DNA of 5,544 bases from NCBI GenBank assembly GCA_021802165.1, contig JAKAAU010000111.1, forward strand, positions 1-5,544, in the 5' to 3' direction. The position numbers and the translations under genes are program-made. Positions 1 through 5,130 of the stretch are shown one piece after another. The notes below the pieces were generated by a model, which worked only from the letters and a program-made list of their open reading frames with translations, ran no database searches and was not told where the DNA came from. The DNA comes from Thermoplasmata archaeon (GTDB lineage Archaea > Thermoplasmatota > Thermoplasmata > Thermoplasmatales > Thermoplasmataceae). How positions within the stretch are numbered: position 1 is the stretch's first letter; every line of letters starts with the position of its first letter.

Positions 1-76
1 AGTACCGAGTATGTCATCTATCTATGGTAAAGAGTTAAGGGTAAAAAACCTTGATGTAATAAAAATAATGAGGTGA
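1..76 (+). CDS. pus10: C-terminal end of probable tRNA pseudouridine synthase Pus10 (partial)
   Basis: A reading frame open from the left window edge (first full codon at base 2) ends at TGA 74-76. It encodes about 24 residues, beginning VPSMSSIYG and ending with LDVIKIMR. This resembles the end of archaeal Pus10, where a G-R-T-x-P-S/N-x-S-S-I-L-G stretch is followed by a short segment ending in L-D-V. Pus10 makes pseudouridine 54/55 in archaeal tRNAs, and in many euryarchaea its gene lies directly upstream of the L21e gene, as here. The stop codon sits inside the ribosome binding site of the L21e gene and leaves 6 bases before its ATG, so the two are probably cotranscribed. Only the tail is visible and the catalytic domain is outside the window. 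The identification rests on a short match plus gene order, so it is moderate. Confidence 0.65.
   Translation, partial: VPSMSSIYGKELRVKNLDVIKIMR
70..76 (+). promoter_or_regulatory. Strong ribosome binding site of the L21e gene
   Basis: GAGGTGA complements the conserved CACCTCC end of archaeal 16S rRNA and lies 6 bases before ATG 83. It contains the TGA stop of the upstream partial gene, so termination and reinitiation are likely coupled. It favours ATG 83 over the internal ATG at 92. Confidence 0.75.
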
Positions 77-82
77 ATAAAC

Positions 83-379
83 ATGACAAGAATGTCCAAT
101 GGAACCAGATCAGGTTCAAGAAGCAAGTTAACTAAAAAGATAAAGCAGAGAGGAATGCCGAAGGTAAACAGCCTTTTAAAGAAATTTGAGGTAGGTGAAA
201 CCGTAGCAGTTGTAATAGACCCGGCAATACAGAACGGAATGCCTTTCCATAACTTCCAGGGGAGAACAGGAAAAATAATAGGAATGCAGGGTAGTTGCTA
301 TGTTTTGAGAATCAAAATAGGCAACACTGAGAGAAAGATAATATCTGCACCTGTCCACCTCAAGAGGTTGCCTCAATGA
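83..379 (+). CDS. rpl21e: 50S ribosomal protein L21e (eL21)
   Basis: This 98-residue basic protein is a structural component of the large ribosomal subunit in archaea and eukaryotes. The family layout is visible: a Lys/Arg/Ser/Gly-rich rRNA-binding N-terminus (SNGTRSGSRSKLTKK, residues 5-19), then an SH3-like beta barrel. The barrel carries the diagnostic FEVGETV (35-41), IDPAIQNGMPF (45-55), FQGRTGKIIG (58-67) and a closing APVHLKRL (89-96). The length is normal for the archaeal family, which is about 95-100 residues. The ATG at 83 is preceded by GAGGTGA at an ideal distance. The gene follows a probable pus10 tail and its stop overlaps the start of the Rpo4 gene by four bases (ATGA, 376-379), so it belongs to a cotranscribed information-processing operon. 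No promoter is apparent directly upstream. Nothing in the protein is unusual. Confidence 0.95.
   Translation: MTRMSNGTRSGSRSKLTKKIKQRGMPKVNSLLKKFEVGETVAVVIDPAIQNGMPFHNFQGRTGKIIGMQGSCYVLRIKIGNTERKIISAPVHLKRLPQ
364..368 (+). promoter_or_regulatory. Ribosome binding site of rpo4 inside the L21e gene
   Basis: GAGGT lies in the last codons of the L21e gene, 7 bases before ATG 376. It fits the archaeal anti-Shine-Dalgarno sequence and supports the start that overlaps the L21e stop by ATGA. Confidence 0.55.
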
Positions 380-684
380 AAATAACCTATAAAACAAACA
401 GTGAAGTATACGATTTATTAATCAACATGGAAGATAGAACTCCCAGTGAAAATGCAACTCTTGCATACGTTGAAAAATTTTTGAAATATGATAGGAATGT
501 AGATATTGCAAAACTTTACAGTGATATCAGTAAGGTACACAGGTTGCCGAGGGATGCAATAACAAAGATAATTGATATCAGGCCAGGAACTCCCGAAGAA
601 TTAATAGCAATATTGAACTCGTACAGTATTAACGTTGATAACAAAGTTTTAGATAGTATAATAGATATACTCAAGGGTTTGTAA
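376..684 (+). CDS. rpo4: DNA-directed RNA polymerase subunit Rpo4 (RpoF, Rpb4 homologue)
   Basis: This 102-residue acidic protein matches archaeal subunit F/Rpo4, which pairs with Rpo7 (RpoE) to form the stalk of the archaeal polymerase. The stalk helps open-complex formation, binds emerging RNA and affects termination. Family features are TLAYVEKFLKY (28-38, the T-x-x-Y-x-x-K-F helix) and the hallmark IIDIRPGTPEEL (65-76) of the HRDC-like fold, followed by helices ending in LDSIIDILK. The length is usual for the archaeal form (about 100-115). The start overlaps the L21e stop as ATGA, with GAGGT seven bases upstream. Its stop directly abuts the ATG of the next gene. The order L21e-Rpo4-DUF655-KsgA is widely conserved in euryarchaea, which strengthens the call beyond the modest sequence conservation of this small subunit. 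Confidence 0.92.
   Translation: MKITYKTNSEVYDLLINMEDRTPSENATLAYVEKFLKYDRNVDIAKLYSDISKVHRLPRDAITKIIDIRPGTPEELIAILNSYSINVDNKVLDSIIDILKGL
673..678 (+). promoter_or_regulatory. Weak ribosome binding site of the DUF655 gene
   Basis: AAGGGT within the end of rpo4 lies 6 bases before ATG 685. It is a poor match to the consensus, so translation probably relies partly on coupling to rpo4, whose TAA is immediately adjacent to the ATG. Confidence 0.35.
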
Positions 685-1233
685 ATGGAAGAATACGCTT
701 ATATTATCGATTATCTACCACAGGGTAGGGCAGAGGATAAAAATTTCAGGAAATCACCACTTATTATAGCCATTGGGGAAAATGAATTCAAGCTTCTGGA
801 AATAGTGCCGAAGCCCGATGCTGTGGTTACTGTAGGCGATAGAATCTATATAGGAAAATCCCCGGAAAAGAGGGATAAAATTATCTCAATAAAAAGAAGG
901 ATCACATTCAAGGAACTGACCAGTGCCGCCGTAAGTGAACTGCCATATGCAATAGAAAACATAATAGATGGAAACCCTAAGAGGTTCATCGATTTTTTCA
1001 ATAATGCTGAAGCAGTGAATACTAGAATGCATACACTTGAGCTGCTTCCTGGACTGGGAAATAAGAGTATGTGGGCCATTCTTGACGAAAGAAAAAGTGG
1101 TCCATTTACATCATTTGATGATATCATGGAACGTGTGAAAAGTGTTCATAATCCTAAAAAAATGCTTGTTAACAGGATTATGGACGAGCTACAAAACAGA
1201 TATGAAAAATATAAATTATTCGTTGCCAAATGA
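685..1233 (+). CDS. DUF655 family protein, predicted helix-hairpin-helix nucleic-acid-binding protein
   Basis: This 182-residue protein belongs to the archaeal DUF655 family (COG1491, predicted RNA-binding). The family is conserved but has no firmly established biochemical role that I know of. The N-terminal half (about 1-70) looks like a small beta barrel: it opens with YIIDYLPQG (6-14) and continues with alternating hydrophobic strands (LIIAIG, KLLEIVPK, VVTVGDRIYIG). The middle is helical (ITFKELTSAAVSELPYAIENI). Residues about 118-151 form a helix-hairpin-helix, with the turn LPGLGNK (121-127) and a second partner region GPFTSFDDI (139-147), as in many DNA- and RNA-binding proteins. The C-terminus is Lys/Arg rich. 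The gene abuts rpo4 and overlaps ksgA by ATGA (1230-1233). This context suggests a role in rRNA processing or ribosome assembly alongside KsgA, which is an inference. The length is typical and there is no sign of damage. Confidence 0.9.
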   Translation: MEEYAYIIDYLPQGRAEDKNFRKSPLIIAIGENEFKLLEIVPKPDAVVTVGDRIYIGKSPEKRDKIISIKRRITFKELTSAAVSELPYAIENIIDGNPKRFIDFFNNAEAVNTRMHTLELLPGLGNKSMWAILDERKSGPFTSFDDIMERVKSVHNPKKMLVNRIMDELQNRYEKYKLFVAK

Positions 1234-1949
1234 ACGGAAATTTTCCAAAAAAATTCGGGCAGGTATTTTTACGGGATAAGAATACTGCTACCAAAGAAAT
1301 CAAATATCTCTCCATTCATGATGGCGATGAAATTCTGGAGATCGGTCCTGGTGATGGCATACTAACCGATATTCTGCTATCATATCCTGTAAAACTTATT
1401 GCTGTTGAACCGGATCACCGGTTTTATGAAAGCCTTACAATTAGATACTCTGAATTGATAAATTCTGGGAAATTCAGGATTTTAAAAGAAAGTTTTTTAG
1501 ACATGCATCCTTCAAATTATAATCATATTATTGGAAATATACCATACAATATATCATCTCAGATCCTTTTTCATTTACTGGATTTCAACTTTGAATCCGC
1601 CATAATGATGGTTCAGAAGGAATTTGCATTGAGACTTGTTGCCAAGCCTGATACAAAGGACTATTCCCGGCTAACGGTTAACGCAGGGATCAGGTCTAAC
1701 ATAAAAATAATAGCCAATGTTAACAGGCAGGTATTTTCACCGGTGCCCGGTGTGGATTCTTCGATAATAGAGATCAGGAAAAAACCATACGATATTGATA
1801 TAAAAAAATTTGATGCATTTTTAATAAAAATATTTACAATGAGAAGAAAAAAATTATCGACAATACTGAACTACACCGGGCCATTAAGTGAAAAAAGGCC
1901 GGGGGAGCTCAGTATAGATGAATTACTTATGGTTTACTCCCGGATATAG
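1230..1949 (+). CDS. ksgA: 16S rRNA (adenine-N6,N6)-dimethyltransferase KsgA/RsmA (Dim1 family)
   Basis: The product uses S-adenosylmethionine to dimethylate two adjacent adenosines in the 3'-terminal hairpin of 16S rRNA, a late step and checkpoint in small-subunit assembly. The 239 residues show the family motifs in order: KKFGQVFLRD (7-16), SAM-binding EIGPGDGILT (37-46), acidic E60 for the ribose hydroxyls, D91 after ESFL, catalytic NIPYNIS (103-109), VQKEFALRL (128-136), FSPVPGVDSSII (169-180) and MRRKKLSTIL (204-213). The small C-terminal helical domain ends in a normal RPGELSIDELLMVYS. It is about 30 residues shorter than the E. coli enzyme because of a compact C-terminal domain rather than truncation. 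The ATG overlaps the DUF655 stop (ATGA) and no Shine-Dalgarno sequence is visible, so translation probably depends on coupling. The 3' end overlaps the converging slipin gene by 23 bp. Confidence 0.95.
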   Translation: MNGNFPKKFGQVFLRDKNTATKEIKYLSIHDGDEILEIGPGDGILTDILLSYPVKLIAVEPDHRFYESLTIRYSELINSGKFRILKESFLDMHPSNYNHIIGNIPYNISSQILFHLLDFNFESAIMMVQKEFALRLVAKPDTKDYSRLTVNAGIRSNIKIIANVNRQVFSPVPGVDSSIIEIRKKPYDIDIKKFDAFLIKIFTMRRKKLSTILNYTGPLSEKRPGELSIDELLMVYSRI

Positions 1950-2772
1950 TGCTGTTCCCAACGTTTCCGGTACTCTTGCTCAATATGTTATTCAATGCTG
2001 TTGCTGTAAAGAACTGTGATGTATCTCCAACTGTCGGAACGTTCTGAGGTATCATTATAAGGGAACCTTTTCCTTCCAGTCCTATCTGGTAAACAATGTC
2101 CATCCATCTCAGCTGGAATGCCGTGGGATTGTTTGCATACTGTTTAGCAGCATCAACCATCTTACCAGCTGCCTCCACCTCTGCTAAAGCAAGAGTTACC
2201 CTTGATCTTCTTTCTCTTTCAGCAGCAGCCTGTCTGGACATTGCATCCTGCAGTGTCTGCGGAACAAGAACATCCCTGATTTCCACAGATGAAACTTTAA
2301 CTCCCCAGTGCTCGGTTTTCTCATCAATTATCTGCCTTGCAGCCTCTCCTATTTTTTCCCTTTCTGAAAGGATTTCATCGAAGGATGATTTACCAAGAAC
2401 TTCCCTCAATGTCGTCTGTGCTGCTAGCTGTGTAGCCGCTGCATAATTCTCAACATTAAGGACTGCCTTGTCAGGGTCTATTATCTGAAAATACATAACC
2501 GCATCAACATTTACTGGCACATTATCCTGTGTGAATGTCGACTCTGTCTTGAATGCCACTGCCTGAATTCTGGTTGATAGCACCACCGTAATTTTACTTA
2601 TAATCGGAGTCACATAAACAAGGCCGGGACCCTTTAGTCCTGTATACCTTCCAAGGGTTAAAACCGGTGCCCTCTGCCACTCTTTCAATATATGTATTCC
2701 AGAGAGTATAACTGCAACAATTATTATCAATACTAGAATTAATATTACTTCTCCAACATCTATACTTGCCAT
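1927..2772 (-). CDS. Stomatin/slipin-type SPFH (band 7) membrane protein
   Basis: This 281-residue protein is a typical prokaryotic slipin. SPFH proteins oligomerise on membranes and organise microdomains or act as partners of membrane proteases. A single hydrophobic anchor spans about residues 7-29 (ILILVLIIIVAVILSGI). The SPFH domain follows, with GLKGPGLVYVTP (45-56), STRIQAVAF (66-74), VPVNVDAVMYFQIIDP (85-100), an Ala-rich stretch leading to LREVLGKSSFDEIL (122-135), and VEIRDVLVPQTLQDAMSRQA (163-182). Residues about 172-212 (AAAERERRSRVTLALAEVEA) should form the oligomerising coiled coil. GSLIMIPQNVP (236-246) is the usual closing element, and a Ser/Asn/Thr/Gly-rich tail of about 20 residues follows. 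The ATG at 2770-2772 has no Shine-Dalgarno sequence but a well-placed TATA box, implying a leaderless mRNA. Slipins are often encoded beside an NfeD protease-like protein, but none is adjacent here. The substrate and exact role are unknown. Confidence 0.92.
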   Translation of the reverse strand: MASIDVGEVILILVLIIIVAVILSGIHILKEWQRAPVLTLGRYTGLKGPGLVYVTPIISKITVVLSTRIQAVAFKTESTFTQDNVPVNVDAVMYFQIIDPDKAVLNVENYAAATQLAAQTTLREVLGKSSFDEILSEREKIGEAARQIIDEKTEHWGVKVSSVEIRDVLVPQTLQDAMSRQAAAERERRSRVTLALAEVEAAGKMVDAAKQYANNPTAFQLRWMDIVYQIGLEGKGSLIMIPQNVPTVGDTSQFFTATALNNILSKSTGNVGNSTISGSKP

Positions 2773-2792
2773 ACTATAACAATGATAAGTTC

Positions 2793-2802
2793 TATTTAAA
2801 TA
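2793..2802 (-). promoter_or_regulatory. TATA box of the slipin gene
   Basis: TATTTAAATA, preceded on the minus strand by an A-rich TFB-recognition-like stretch (ATTAAAAA), is centred about 25 bases upstream of the slipin ATG. Archaeal transcription starts roughly 22-27 bases downstream of the box centre, so the transcript should begin at or next to the start codon. The absence of a Shine-Dalgarno sequence agrees with this. The element reads the same on both strands, so its direction is assigned from the gene position. Confidence 0.6.
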
Positions 2803-2889
2803 TTTTTAATAAACCTTTTAAATTACTTATCCTTAAGAGAATAAAGAATATTGTGAAATCGGTAATCAACGAAGTATATAACGTGAATT

Positions 2890-2897
2890 TTTATATA
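2890..2897 (+). promoter_or_regulatory. TATA box of the HMG-CoA synthase operon
   Basis: TTTATATA is an exact match to the common archaeal box A. It is preceded by a purine-containing GTGAA (2883-2887) in the BRE position. Its centre is about 24 bases before ATG 2918, which predicts a start of transcription at the first codon. No Shine-Dalgarno sequence precedes the ATG (TACTATCCACTT), so the first gene is probably read from a leaderless mRNA. A second TATATA at 2875-2880 is less well placed. Confidence 0.7.
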
Positions 2898-2917
2898 TTT
2901 CCTAATACTATCCACTT

Positions 2918-3973
2918 ATGTCTGGAATAGTTAGTTATGGCTCGTATGTCCCAATATACAGGATTAAACCTGAAGAAATTGCCAGAATATGGGGCGATGA
3001 TCCGGAAAAAATGAAAAACAATCTTTTTATATTAAGCAAATCCGTGCCTGCACCTGATGAGGACGTTGCCACAATTTCTGTGGAGGCAGCAAGGAATGCC
3101 CTGAAAAGAAAGAAGATAAACCCTCACGATATAGGCGCAATTTATGTGGGATCAGAATCGCATCCATATGCTGTAAAGCCAACAGCAACAGTTGTTGCAG
3201 CCGCAATAGGAATGCCACTAGAATACTTTGCAGCCGATTATGAATTTGCATGCAAGGCCGGTACTGCGGGAATGCAGAATGTAAAAGCAATGGTTGACGC
3301 AAATTATATAAAATACGGATTAGCCATAGGATCAGATACATCACAGGGAGCCCCGGGCGATGCGCTTGAATACAGTGCATCTGCAGGAGGAACAGCAATG
3401 CTTATTGGCAAGGAAGATGTCATTGCAGAAATCAATGACACATTATCAGTATCAACAGATACCCCTGATTTCTGGAGAAGGGAGGGAGAGCCATATCCGA
3501 GGCATGGTGAGAGATTTACCGGTGAGCCCGGGTATTTCAAGCACGTGGTTGCCGCAGCAAAGGCTATGATGTCCAGAATGGGCACGAAAAGCAGTGATTA
3601 TGATTACGTGGTTTTCCATCAGCCCAATGGCAAATTCCCCACACGGGCAGCAAAGATACTGAGTTTCACGGAGGAACAGTATAAGACAGGGTTACTGACT
3701 CCATATATAGGAAATACATATTCTGGGTCTACAATGACCGGGCTTTCAGCCATACTTGATGAGGCAAAGCCTGGAGATAGAATACTTGCGGTGTCGTTCG
3801 GTTCAGGAGCAGGTTCAGATGCCTTCGATATAACCGTAACGGACAATATGAAAACCTATAAGCGTGAAAATGCACCAGGTGTGAGAAAAATGATTGAAAA
3901 TGTTAAATTTATTGATTATGCAATGTACACAAAGTTCAGAAAAATAATTATTATGGGTGAAAGTCTTGAGTAA
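2918..3973 (+). CDS. Hydroxymethylglutaryl-CoA synthase (archaeal type)
   Basis: The enzyme condenses acetyl-CoA with acetoacetyl-CoA to give HMG-CoA, the committed entry to the mevalonate pathway that supplies archaeal isoprenoid membrane lipids. The 351-residue length matches the compact archaeal form. The three catalytic residues are present: Glu80 in [12 protein letters not shown] (77-88), nucleophilic Cys112 in [12 protein letters not shown] (109-120) and His234 in [10 protein letters not shown] (232-241). Also recognisable are the N-terminal [13 protein letters not shown] (4-16), the [20 protein letters not shown] stretch (137-156), [10 protein letters not shown] (263-272) and [11 protein letters not shown] (293-303). 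The gene starts an operon with the thiolase and DUF35 genes. Its last codons overlap the thiolase start and carry the thiolase ribosome binding site. In methanogens these three proteins form a complex that passes acetoacetyl-CoA directly between active sites. A TATA box 24 bases upstream points to a leaderless mRNA. Confidence 0.96.
   Translation: MSGIVSYGSYVPIYRIKPEEIARIWGDDPEKMKNNLFILSKSVPAPDEDVATISVEAARNALKRKKINPHDIGAIYVGSESHPYAVKPTATVVAAAIGMPLEYFAADYEFACKAGTAGMQNVKAMVDANYIKYGLAIGSDTSQGAPGDALEYSASAGGTAMLIGKEDVIAEINDTLSVSTDTPDFWRREGEPYPRHGERFTGEPGYFKHVVAAAKAMMSRMGTKSSDYDYVVFHQPNGKFPTRAAKILSFTEEQYKTGLLTPYIGNTYSGSTMTGLSAILDEAKPGDRILAVSFGSGAGSDAFDITVTDNMKTYKRENAPGVRKMIENVKFIDYAMYTKFRKIIIMGESLE
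3955..3960 (+). promoter_or_regulatory. Ribosome binding site that sets the thiolase start
   Basis: GGGTGA sits in the last codons of the HMG-CoA synthase gene, five bases before TTG 3966. The competing GTG at 3957 lies inside this site and so is an unlikely initiator. The same GGGTGA with the same 5-base spacing precedes the DUF35 gene, which supports the TTG start. Confidence 0.65.
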
Positions 3974-5129
3974 TGAGGTATATATTATTGGAGCGGGAGA
4001 AACAAAATTCGGGGAATTGTGGGACAAATCACTGAGAAACTTGGCAGTGGAGGCCGGATTGAAGGCAATAGAAAATGCAGGTATATATTCAAGGGATGTG
4101 GATGCCATTTACGGTGCCAATTCCATGGCAGGTATCATAAATAACCAGGAAAATATAGGGGCATTGATAGCCGATTTCTCAGGTCTTTCAGCGGATGGAA
4201 TTCCAGCATTGAGGGTAGAATCCTCTACAGCATCAGGTGCAGCTGCCCTGAGAGATGCATATCTTTCTATAAAATCAGGGGAATATGATGTTGTTGTGGT
4301 CGGGGGAGTTGAGAAGATGACAGATATACACGGCAGTGACATACTTGAAAAGTCATCATCAATACTTGATCGTGAATGGGAAGCATTTTTCGGTGCCACT
4401 CCGGCTGCCATGGCGGCACTGATAGCCAGAAAATATATGCACGATTTCAACGTTGATAAAGAAGCACTATCCATGTTTTCTATTAATGATCATCTGAACG
4501 GTTCAAAAAATCCTGATGCACAGTTCAGAAACAAGCTTACCCTGCAGCAGGCCATGAATGCAACAGCAGTGGCAGACCCGCTTAATATGATGGATTGCTC
4601 TCCCCTCAGCGATGGTGCTGCTGCAGTAGTACTTGCCTCTGAAAATTATATGAAGAAGAACAAGAAGGAGGGAGTGCATATACTGAGTTCGGCAGTTGCA
4701 GAAGATTATCTGTCTGTGGGATCAAGGCAGTCAATATACACACTGACCTCCACAAAACTGGCCGCCGAAAAGGCATTCAGGAAGGCGGGAATAAAGAGGG
4801 ATAATATTTCATTCATGGAGGTGCACGATTCTTTCTCAATATACGGGTTACTGGAGCTTGAGGACCTCGGGTTTGCAGAAAAAGGTAAGGCAAACAAAAT
4901 GGTATATGATGATATTAAACTTGAGGGGCGTTTGCCTGTGAATCCATCAGGTGGGCTGAAGGCAAAGGGAGACCCATACGGTGCAGTTGGAGTAGGTCAG
5001 GCAGTTGATGCTTATCGGCAGTTAATGGGAAAGGCTGGAGACAACCAGATAAAAGATGCACGGTATGCATTGCTACATAATATGGCCGGAACAGGAACAT
5101 CATCAATAATTCATATACTGGGTGAATAA
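3966..5129 (+). CDS. SCP-x-type acetoacetyl-CoA thiolase of the mevalonate operon, with altered catalytic residues
   Basis: The family interconverts two acetyl-CoA and acetoacetyl-CoA plus CoA, feeding HMG-CoA synthase. Counting from TTG 3966 gives 387 residues of the normal nondecarboxylating SCP2-thiolase layout: [13 protein letters not shown] (5-17), [20 protein letters not shown] (89-108), VVGGVEKMT (111-119), a helical loop domain (about 125-210), [15 protein letters not shown] (210-224), [18 protein letters not shown] (285-302), [10 protein letters not shown] (326-335) and [10 protein letters not shown] (371-380). His287 of the HDSF loop and His371 are kept. Two normally essential residues are not: the nucleophilic Cys that precedes ASG is Thr88, and the His of the GHPxGATG loop is Asp336 (GDPYGAVG). 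The frame is otherwise undamaged, so this looks like a maintained protein. It may be inactive, structural or mechanistically different. Eight bases overlap the upstream gene. GTG 3957 would add three residues but lies within the ribosome binding site. Confidence 0.88.
   Translation: MSNEVYIIGAGETKFGELWDKSLRNLAVEAGLKAIENAGIYSRDVDAIYGANSMAGIINNQENIGALIADFSGLSADGIPALRVESSTASGAAALRDAYLSIKSGEYDVVVVGGVEKMTDIHGSDILEKSSSILDREWEAFFGATPAAMAALIARKYMHDFNVDKEALSMFSINDHLNGSKNPDAQFRNKLTLQQAMNATAVADPLNMMDCSPLSDGAAAVVLASENYMKKNKKEGVHILSSAVAEDYLSVGSRQSIYTLTSTKLAAEKAFRKAGIKRDNISFMEVHDSFSIYGLLELEDLGFAEKGKANKMVYDDIKLEGRLPVNPSGGLKAKGDPYGAVGVGQAVDAYRQLMGKAGDNQIKDARYALLHNMAGTGTSSIIHILGE
5120..5125 (+). promoter_or_regulatory. 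Ribosome binding site that sets the DUF35 start
   Basis: GGGTGA overlaps the last codons of the thiolase gene and stands five bases before ATG 5131. An in-frame GTG at 5122 lies inside the site and is therefore rejected as the start. Confidence 0.7.
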
Positions 5130-5130
5130 A

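Noticed and set aside
846..1127. Minus-strand frame opposite DUF655
   Set aside because: It lies wholly within a well-supported family gene and has no motif or initiation signal.
1802..1853. A-runs in ksgA as a formal terminator for the slipin gene
   Set aside because: U tracts on the minus strand are plausible terminators, but A-rich Lys and Ile codons in ksgA explain them equally well. They are noted in a finding and not annotated.
2096..2446. A 116-codon frame on the plus strand opposite the slipin gene, rich in Ser, Ala and Cys
   Set aside because: It is antisense to the highly recognisable SPFH domain, has no ribosome binding site or TATA box, and its composition is what a shadow of an Ala/Glu-rich coiled coil gives.
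2831..2852. Short palindromes CTTAAG and AATATT in the divergent intergenic region as possible operators
   Set aside because: Six-base palindromes are expected by chance in sequence this AT-rich, and there is no extended symmetry.
3027..3585. Several 70-120 codon frames in other registers within the HMG-CoA synthase gene
   Set aside because: They overlap conserved catalytic regions of the real gene and show no family resemblance or start signals.
3815..4108. Minus-strand frame across the HMG-CoA synthase/thiolase junction
   Set aside because: It sits opposite two real coding ends, has a low-complexity composition and no promoter.
4221..4235. Possibility that the missing thiolase Cys reflects a frameshift
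   Set aside because: The frame aligns with the family on both sides of this point (RVE before, ASG...ALR...SGEYD after), so a local substitution explains it and a frameshift does not.
4109..4474. Minus-strand 121-codon frame opposite the thiolase
   Set aside because: It is a Ser/Ala-rich shadow of the Ala/Gly-rich thiolase, with no independent support.
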